Shown here: one piece after another, positions 27,918-32,897 of the stretch
Position numbering within the stretch: the stretch's first letter is position 1
Layout: each line of letters opens with the position of its first letter
Assembly (NCBI GenBank): GCA_016178155.1
Contig: JACOTZ010000384.1
Location: 1-32,897 of the forward strand
Source: Acidobacteriota bacterium
GTDB taxonomy: Bacteria > Acidobacteriota > Terriglobia > Bryobacterales > Bryobacteraceae
Length of the DNA: 32,897 bases
Direction: 5' to 3'
The notes under the pieces: generated by a model
The model's database searches: none
Seen by the model: the letters and a program-made list of their open reading frames with translations, nothing else
What the model was told of the DNA's origin: nothing
Translations under genes and position numbers: made by a program

Positions 27918-28961
27918 TCAGGAGCGGTTCGTGAACTCGACCAGCGCTTCGAGACGGGCGCGGGCCGCGCCGGAATCGATCGAGCGCGCGGCCAGCTCCA
28001 TGCCCTCCGCAAAGTCGCGGGCGCGCCCGGCCGCGACGAGAGCAGCGGAGGCGTTCACCCGCACGATGTCGCGCTGGGGGCCCATCTGGCCTCCGAGAAT
28101 GGCGAGCGCAATGTCGCGATTGTGCTCGCGCCCGGAGGCGCGGAGGTCTTCGATAGCCGCCCGGCGGACGCCAAAGTCCTCCGGGCTGAGCGTGCGTTCG
28201 CAAATGCGGCCGCCCGCAATCTCGAAGGCGGTGGTCGGCCCGAGCGTGGAGATTTCGTCCAGCCCGCCGGTGCCGTGCACGGCGAAGCCCCGCTCGAGCC
28301 CGAGCGCAGCCAGCGCTTCGGCAATCAGCCGGGCAGCTTCGGGGGAAGGCGCGCCGGCCACCTGCACGTTCGCGCCCGCGGGATTGGTGAGCGGGCCGAG
28401 GAAATTAAAGATGGTGCGCATCTTGAGCTCGAGCCGCGCGGGCTGCACGTGCCGCATCGCCGGGTGCAGCGCGGGCGCGAACAGGAACCCGATGCCCGCG
28501 TGCCGGATCGAGGCGGCCATGGCCTCGGGCGGAATGGCAATCCTCACACCGAGCGCTTCGAGCACGTCCGCGCTGCCGCATTGGCTCGAGATCGAGCGGT
28601 TGCCGTGCTTGGCCACGCGCACGCCCGCGCCCGCGATGACAAAGGCCGCGACGGTCGAGATGTTGAACGTGGACGAGCCGTCGCCGCCCGTGCCGCAGGT
28701 GTCGAGCAGAGCTTCGCCGGCGAGACCGGCGTCGACCCTCGTGGCGCGTGCGCGCATGGCGCGGGCAAACCCGATCAGCTCGGCGGCCGTCTCGCCCTTC
28801 ATGCGCAGGGCGACCAGGAAGGCCGCCACCTGCGCGGACGACACGCCGCCTGAAAGGATCTGCTCCAGCGCCTGTTGGGCATCGGCCGCGCTGAGATCTT
28901 CGCGGTCCACGACCTTGTGCAGAAACGGGAGAAACTCAATTCGGTCGGCTGCAGGATGCAC
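27918..28961 (-). CDS. trpD: Anthranilate phosphoribosyltransferase
   Basis: Transfers phosphoribose from PRPP to anthranilate, the second step of tryptophan synthesis from chorismate, in the cytosol. 347 residues, normal length. Motifs: the PRPP-binding 'DTCGTGGDG' (87-95), '[17 protein letters not shown]', 'KHGNRSISS' (118-126) and '[11 protein letters not shown]'. The GTG at 28961 is taken as start since it gives the usual N-terminal helix '[15 protein letters not shown]'; GGAG lies rather far upstream. No trpE, trpG, trpC or other tryptophan gene is in the window. It is divergent from sucC. Confidence 0.96.
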   Translation of the reverse strand: MHPAADRIEFLPFLHKVVDREDLSAADAQQALEQILSGGVSSAQVAAFLVALRMKGETAAELIGFARAMRARATRVDAGLAGEALLDTCGTGGDGSSTFNISTVAAFVIAGAGVRVAKHGNRSISSQCGSADVLEALGVRIAIPPEAMAASIRHAGIGFLFAPALHPAMRHVQPARLELKMRTIFNFLGPLTNPAGANVQVAGAPSPEAARLIAEALAALGLERGFAVHGTGGLDEISTLGPTTAFEIAGGRICERTLSPEDFGVRRAAIEDLRASGREHNRDIALAILGGQMGPQRDIVRVNASAALVAAGRARDFAEGMELAARSIDSGAARARLEALVEFTNRS

Positions 28962-28980
28962 GCGGAAAGAAATCGCTCCG

Positions 28981-28989
28981 TGCTATAGT
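28981..28989 (+). promoter_or_regulatory. Possible extended -10 promoter for sucCD-ndk
   Basis: TGCTATAGT fits the extended -10 pattern TGnTATAAT with one mismatch; there is no good -35. It would give a leader of about 90 bases before the sucC start and lies in the trpD-sucC divergent interval. Confidence 0.35.
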
Positions 28990-29086
28990 GAGCTTTCTTG
29001 GTGCGATAGTAGCACACACCCCTACAAACTTGACGCGGCGCGAGCGCGGGAAACGCCGGTTTTCCGCGGGGCGGAGGCCCGAAAAA

Positions 29087-30244
29087 TTGAAGATTCACGA
29101 ATATCAGGCGAAGGCGCTCTTGGCGAAGTACGGCGTTCCGGTTCCACGAGGCGAGGTGGCCTTCTCGGTGGAAGAAGCTGAAGCGATCGCGAAGAGGCTG
29201 GGCGGGCGCGTAGTGGTAAAGGCGCAGATCCACGCGGGCGGCCGCGGCAAAGGCGGCGGCGTCAAGCTCGCCCATGACGCGGTGGAAGCGGCCGAGGTCG
29301 CCCGCAAGATCCTGGGCATGACGCTGGTGACGCACCAGACCGGTCCGGAGGGGCGCGTGGTGCAGCGAGTCCTCGTCGAGGAGACGCTGCCGATCGCGCG
29401 CGAAATGTACTTGGGCCTGGTGCTGGACCGGACCGCCGGCCGGGTTGTGTTCATGGCGTCCTCGGAAGGCGGCATGGACATCGAAGAGGTCGCGGCGAAG
29501 TCACCGGAGAAGATTCTCAAGGTGAGCCTCGAGCCGGGGCTGGGTCTGGCCGCATTTCAGGCGCGAGATCTGGCGTTCGGAATCGGCATTGCGGCGCCGC
29601 AGGTGGCCGCCGCGGCCGCATGCATGACCGCTTTGGCGCGCGCCTACGAGGGCCTCGACGCCTCACTCGCCGAGATTAATCCCCTGGTGCTGACCACGGA
29701 CGGCAACATCGTCGCCCTGGATGCCAAGGTCAACCTCGACGACAACGCGCTGTTCCGCCACAAGGACGTGGTCGAACTGCGCGACCTGAACGAAGAGGAC
29801 CCGCTCGAGGTGGACGCGTCGCGTTTCGGGCTCAACTACATCAAGCTCGATGGCAACGTGGGCTGCATGGTGAATGGCGCGGGGCTGGCGATGGCGACCA
29901 TGGACATTATCAAGTACGCCGGCGGAAATCCCGCGAACTTCCTGGACGTCGGCGGGGGCGCGACCGCCGAGCAGATCCGCAATGCCTTCCGCATCCTGCT
30001 CTCCGACCGGCACGTGAACGCGGTGCTGATCAACATCTTCGGCGGTATCCTCCGCTGCGACACGCTGGCGACCGGCGTGGTCAGCGCCGCGCGCGAGCTC
30101 CACGTCAGCGTGCCCGTGGTGGTGCGCATGGAAGGCACCAATGTCGAGCAGGGGCGGCAGATCCTCGCGGACTCGGGACTGAACTTCACGGTCGCCTACG
30201 ACATGAAAGACGCGGCGGAGAAGGTGGTGAGGCTGGCGGCATGA
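29087..30244 (+). CDS. sucC: Succinyl-CoA synthetase (ADP-forming) beta subunit
   Basis: With SucD converts succinyl-CoA to succinate, making ATP or GTP, in the citric acid cycle. 385 residues from the TTG at 29087, matching the usual length near 388. The TTG is chosen because a GGAGG lies nine bases upstream and the family N-terminus '[19 protein letters not shown]' starts right after it; the 33 extra residues in the track ORF are not homologous. The ATP-grasp fold shows in '[17 protein letters not shown]' (42-58) and the CoA-ligase part in '[25 protein letters not shown]' and 'NFLDVGGGA'. Overlaps sucD by 4 bases. Confidence 0.96.
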   Translation: MKIHEYQAKALLAKYGVPVPRGEVAFSVEEAEAIAKRLGGRVVVKAQIHAGGRGKGGGVKLAHDAVEAAEVARKILGMTLVTHQTGPEGRVVQRVLVEETLPIAREMYLGLVLDRTAGRVVFMASSEGGMDIEEVAAKSPEKILKVSLEPGLGLAAFQARDLAFGIGIAAPQVAAAAACMTALARAYEGLDASLAEINPLVLTTDGNIVALDAKVNLDDNALFRHKDVVELRDLNEEDPLEVDASRFGLNYIKLDGNVGCMVNGAGLAMATMDIIKYAGGNPANFLDVGGGATAEQIRNAFRILLSDRHVNAVLINIFGGILRCDTLATGVVSAARELHVSVPVVVRMEGTNVEQGRQILADSGLNFTVAYDMKDAAEKVVRLAA

Positions 30245-31113
30245 GCGTTCTCGTCGACCAGAATACACGCGTGCTCGTGCAGGGCTTCACGGGGCGCGAG
30301 GGCACGTTTCATGCCCAGCAGTCCCTGGCGTACGGGACTAAGATCGCCGGCGGCGTGACGCCGGGCAAGGGCGGGACGAAACATCTCGACCTGCCGGTGT
30401 TCAACACGGTGGCGGAAGCCGTGCGCGAGACCGGCGCCGATGCTTCGGTGATCTTTGTGCCGCCGCCCTTCGCGGCCGACGCCATCATGGAAGCGGCGGA
30501 GGCGGGCATCGATTTGATCGTGTGCATCACCGAGGGCATTCCGGCGCTCGACATGGTGCGCGCCTGGGACTTCCTGCAGGACCGGAAAGCGCGGCTGATC
30601 GGGCCCAACTGCCCCGGCATCATCTCGCCAGGCAAGTGCAAGATCGGCATCATGCCGGGCCATATCCACAAGCCCGGGCACGTCGGCGTCGTCTCCCGCT
30701 CGGGGACTCTGACCTACGAGGCCGTGTGGCAGCTCACCAACCTGGGGCTGGGACAGTCGACCTGCATCGGGATCGGCGGGGACCCGATCATCGGCACCAC
30801 CTTCACGGATGCGATCCGGCTGTTCAACGAGGACCCGGAGACGCACGCGATCATCATGATCGGCGAGATTGGGGGCACGGCCGAGGAGGAGGCGGCAGCT
30901 TACGTCAAGCGCCAAGTCCACAAGCCGGTGGTCGGCTTCATCGCGGGCCAGACTGCGCCGCCGGGACGCCGCATGGGGCACGCGGGCGCCATCATTTCCG
31001 GAGGCTCGGGCAAAGCATCGGACAAAATGGCGGCTCTCCGGGCGGCGGGCATCACTGTCTGCGATTCCCCGGCCGAGATCGCGCTGAAGATGAAGGAAAG
31101 ACTGAAGGCATGA
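30241..31113 (+). CDS. sucD: Succinyl-CoA synthetase alpha subunit
   Basis: Carries the phosphohistidine intermediate of succinyl-CoA synthetase. 290 residues, normal length. Seen: the CoA-binding Rossmann start '[19 protein letters not shown]', '[20 protein letters not shown]' and the active-site His247 in '[14 protein letters not shown]'. Its ATG lies in the ATGA overlap with sucC and its TGA overlaps the ndk ATG, so the three genes form one translationally coupled unit. Confidence 0.97.
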   Translation: MSVLVDQNTRVLVQGFTGREGTFHAQQSLAYGTKIAGGVTPGKGGTKHLDLPVFNTVAEAVRETGADASVIFVPPPFAADAIMEAAEAGIDLIVCITEGIPALDMVRAWDFLQDRKARLIGPNCPGIISPGKCKIGIMPGHIHKPGHVGVVSRSGTLTYEAVWQLTNLGLGQSTCIGIGGDPIIGTTFTDAIRLFNEDPETHAIIMIGEIGGTAEEEAAAYVKRQVHKPVVGFIAGQTAPPGRRMGHAGAIISGGSGKASDKMAALRAAGITVCDSPAEIALKMKERLKA

Positions 31114-31343
31114 CGGAACGTACTCTCGCGATTATCAAGCCGGATGCGGTGGGGGCGGGTAACGCTGGCGCCATTCTGGCGCTCGTCGAGCAGACCGGCT
31201 TCAGGATTCTCGGCTTGAAGAGGCTGCGGCTCTCGCAGGCGCAGGCCGAGAGCATCGAGCGGAATGCTGTGCATGGTTCCGATGCGCCCGAGACCGCGGC
31301 TTTCGAAGTCCCGTTCTTTTTCAGTACGGCCGAACTCCTATAG
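31110..31343 (+). CDS. ndk: Nucleoside diphosphate kinase with large internal in-frame deletion
   Basis: Ndk normally moves the gamma-phosphate among NTPs and is about 137-143 residues. This copy has 77. Residues 1-47 ('[14 protein letters not shown]...LRLSQAQAE') match the normal N-terminus including the ATP-site Lys10, then it jumps at once to '[30 protein letters not shown]', the normal C-terminus with the phosphorylated histidine (His55 here). About 61 residues are missing, including the region that supplies the aromatic, arginine and threonine nucleotide contacts and the Kpn loop. The frame stays open. The true protein is hidden in a longer out-of-register ORF in the track. ATG 31110 overlaps the sucD stop. 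Probably non-functional as a kinase, unless the deletion is an assembly artefact. Confidence 0.85.
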   Translation: MTERTLAIIKPDAVGAGNAGAILALVEQTGFRILGLKRLRLSQAQAESIERNAVHGSDAPETAAFEVPFFFSTAELL

Positions 31344-31351
31344 CTCGGCCG
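31327..31351 (+). terminator. Hairpin across the ndk stop codon
   Basis: CGGCCGA and TCGGCCG form a perfect seven-base stem with an 11-base loop containing the ndk TAG. No T-run follows. It may mark the end of the sucC-sucD-ndk transcript. The remaining bases up to hemQ (31352-31490) hold only a GC-rich palindrome, AGGCCGCGGCCT at 31438-31449. Confidence 0.4.
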
Positions 31352-31490
31352 GACATTGAGGCACACGGCTCGTTGGGCCGCGGCTTCGACTCGGTCGTGT
31401 AGTCTCCATCTGCTTTCGGCCGGCGTGGATAAGGCTCAGGCCGCGGCCTTCGACGGATGCGCTGCGCGGAGGGGCTGCGGGCGAAGTCGC

Positions 31491-32381
31491 CTATTCGGTT
31501 CGAACCACCGGCAGGCTGCCTTCGAGCAGTCCGCCGAGTTGTGCCGCCGGGCAGCGGAGTCCGACATAGAAAGCGCCGAACAGTGCATACACGGCGCTGA
31601 CCTCGTCGAAGCGCATCTCGTAGATCAGTTGCTTGAAAATCAGCGGGTCATCGGCGAACAGGTCGACGCCCCACTCCCAGTCGTCGAAGCCGATGGAGCC
31701 GCTGATGATCTGCTTCACTGCGCCTGCATAGCGGCGTCCGACGAGTCCGTGCTCGTGCATCATGCGCTGGCGCTCCGCCAGGGACTCACGGTACCAGTTC
31801 TTGAGTTCGCCGCGCTTGCGGTCCATGGGGTAGAAGCACAGATAGCGAGTGGGAGGGATCTCGGGGTAGAGTCGGGAGCGCATGGCCTCCCGCTGGCGGG
31901 CGAGCGTCTGTTCGACTTCGCGGTCCCACGTTTCGCTGTGCGGCTCGAGGCCGCGCTCGGCGAGCGTGCGGTAAAGCTTCACGGTTGATTCGTAGAGACC
32001 CAGCTCGACGACGGAGAGGAACGAGTGCGCCGGCTCGAGGTAATCGAACAGCCGCAGCCCGGAGAGCCGCAATTCGGCTTCCTTGAGCCCGGCAAACTCG
32101 TGGCGGAAATGGACCAGCATCAAGTCGCCCTTATGGCCGAACAGCGAGAACAGCGCCGATTGGCCGGTCTCGTTCTGCTCCATTTCAGCGAGTGCGGCGG
32201 CGGCTTCTGCGGCAATGGCGTCGCGCTCACCGGGATCGAGCGCGCGCCAGAGGGGCCGGCGCAGGCGGAACATCTGGTGTAGCACGCCCGCGCCCTCGAT
32301 GGTCAAGGGGACGGCAGGCAGACCGGCGAGTGCGTCCTCCGGTGCGGCGCTTTCGGCGAGATGGCTGGGCGATCTGGACAT
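31491..32381 (-). CDS. hemQ: Coproheme decarboxylase / chlorite dismutase-like protein
   Basis: 296-residue member of the heme-dependent peroxidase/chlorite dismutase family, of the HemQ type that oxidatively decarboxylates iron-coproporphyrin III to heme b, last step of the coproporphyrin-dependent route. The catalytic tyrosine and nearby methionine are in 'FYPMDRKR' (Tyr184, Met186), the axial heme ligand is His211 in 'MMHEHG', 27 residues later as in known HemQ, and Gln224 in 'KQIISGS' follows 13 further on. 'WEWGVDLFADDP' and 'YEMRFDEVSAVYALFG' complete the signature. ATG 32381, six bases after GGAG, is preferred to the track's TTG at 32393. A CYTH gene lies 54 bases upstream in the same direction. 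Confidence 0.94.
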   Translation of the reverse strand: MSRSPSHLAESAAPEDALAGLPAVPLTIEGAGVLHQMFRLRRPLWRALDPGERDAIAAEAAAALAEMEQNETGQSALFSLFGHKGDLMLVHFRHEFAGLKEAELRLSGLRLFDYLEPAHSFLSVVELGLYESTVKLYRTLAERGLEPHSETWDREVEQTLARQREAMRSRLYPEIPPTRYLCFYPMDRKRGELKNWYRESLAERQRMMHEHGLVGRRYAGAVKQIISGSIGFDDWEWGVDLFADDPLIFKQLIYEMRFDEVSAVYALFGAFYVGLRCPAAQLGGLLEGSLPVVRTE

Positions 32382-32435
32382 GGCTCTCTCCAATCATGGT
32401 AGCCAGCGACCGGCCCGCGTGGCACGAGTTCACCT

Positions 32436-32897
32436 TTACGCGGAAGACTCAAAGACCATGTCGTAGGCCGTGACCGCCCGTTCGCGGCAGTGATCGAAGT
32501 ACAGGCGGCCATAAGTGGCGGTAATGTAGTCGGATTCGGAGAACCCGAGGCGGCGGGCGGCCGCGTCGATCCACTCCGGCGCGCCTTCCAGCTCGAGAAA
32601 CGTGCCGATCGGAGTCTCGTCGACCGAGATAGTGCCGGCGTGGCCCGGCTCGCCCCACTCGGCCCGATACTTCTCATACCGGAAAGCGGGGCCATAGCCG
32701 AGACCTTCGAGGATGTGGCGCACCGCCTCGGCGCCGGCGACGGATGTTTCGGTTTCCTGGCGGGACTTGTAGCGGGCGTCCGCCGCCGGGCCCTTGAAAG
32801 TCAAGGTGGTCCCACCGCGTACGGTGCGCAGCCGCAGAACGACGCCGCGGGATCGTAACGAGCCCGTGGGCGTGTCGTAAACGATGTTGCTCTCGAA
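32436..32897 (-). CDS. CYTH-domain protein (partial, N-terminus beyond window)
   Basis: The frame stays open to the window edge; 153 residues are visible and the start is missing. The visible part begins 'FESNIVYDTP' and continues 'LRSRGVVLRLR', 'LTFKGP' and 'KSRQETETSV', followed by 'YEKYRAEW' and 'GTFLELEG'. These alternating acidic and basic strands are typical of the CYTH tunnel fold of class IV adenylate cyclases, thiamine triphosphatases and inorganic triphosphatases, which bind triphosphates and metal. The track start (TTG, 32804) is internal. Substrate cannot be assigned from sequence. It is probably cotranscribed with hemQ. Confidence 0.85.
   Translation of the reverse strand, partial: FESNIVYDTPTGSLRSRGVVLRLRTVRGGTTLTFKGPAADARYKSRQETETSVAGAEAVRHILEGLGYGPAFRYEKYRAEWGEPGHAGTISVDETPIGTFLELEGAPEWIDAAARRLGFSESDYITATYGRLYFDHCRERAVTAYDMVFESSA

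Noticed and set aside
27058-29181. 707-residue plus-strand ORF across the D-threonine-aldolase-like gene and trpD
   Set aside because: It runs antisense through two real genes and into the sucC start; its serine, arginine and alanine-rich sequence is a high-GC reading-frame artefact.

Overview
The window is high-GC, tightly packed bacterial chromosome, and its gene content points to an Acidobacteriota member, most likely of the Solibacter/Bryobacter type. The evidence is a tandem run of very large FtsX/MacB-type permeases with the 'LEEEMQSHLEMQ' prefix domain and no ATPase partner (the acidobacterial duplicated orphan permease, or ADOP, family) behind a PadR repressor, plus several Tat-type 'RRxFL' leaders on exported enzymes and an unlinked GldA/F/G-like ABC operon. 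The lineage is inferred from gene families only. I found no rRNA, tRNA, CRISPR array, transposase or phage gene.

Layout. 1-749 is deoC (+). 796-9208 is a minus-strand operon: PadR regulator, then three ADOP permeases, the first broken by a one-base frameshift; a sigma70-like promoter overlaid by a 22-bp near-perfect palindrome sits in front of padR. 9436-13917 (-) is an ABC operon (ATPase, ABC-2 permease, GldG-like protein, DUF4340 protein) with its own promoter. 14481-15766 (+) holds a small basic DUF6496-type protein followed by a two-tier stem-loop, then a Tat-exported metallophosphoesterase. 15814-17576 (-) is an SPFH/paraslipin gene overlapping a ThuA-like gene. 18022-19545 (-) is an unrecognised exported protein with Ig-like regions and three C-terminal membrane segments, preceded by a good promoter abutted by a perfect 14-bp tandem repeat. 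19880-21577 (-) is an AsmA-like protein.

21842-26159 (-) is one overlapping run, yebC, ruvC, a hypothetical exported protein, a TPR-like/TlpA thioredoxin and deoB; the usual ruvA and ruvB neighbours are absent. Next come a Tat-exported D-threonine-aldolase-like PLP protein (-) and trpD (-). Divergent from trpD is sucC-sucD-ndk (+). The ndk gene has lost about 60 central codons in frame while keeping both ends and its catalytic histidine. The window ends with hemQ (-) behind a CYTH-domain gene cut by the window edge.

The most notable signals are the internally deleted ndk, the padR operator-promoter (which also corrects the start codon), the tandem-repeat promoter before the unknown Ig-like membrane protein, the frameshifted ADOP, and a D-threonine-aldolase-like protein that seems to lack its metal-binding histidine. 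I do not see a convincing wholly new multi-gene system; most of the window is conserved housekeeping plus lineage-typical transport genes.
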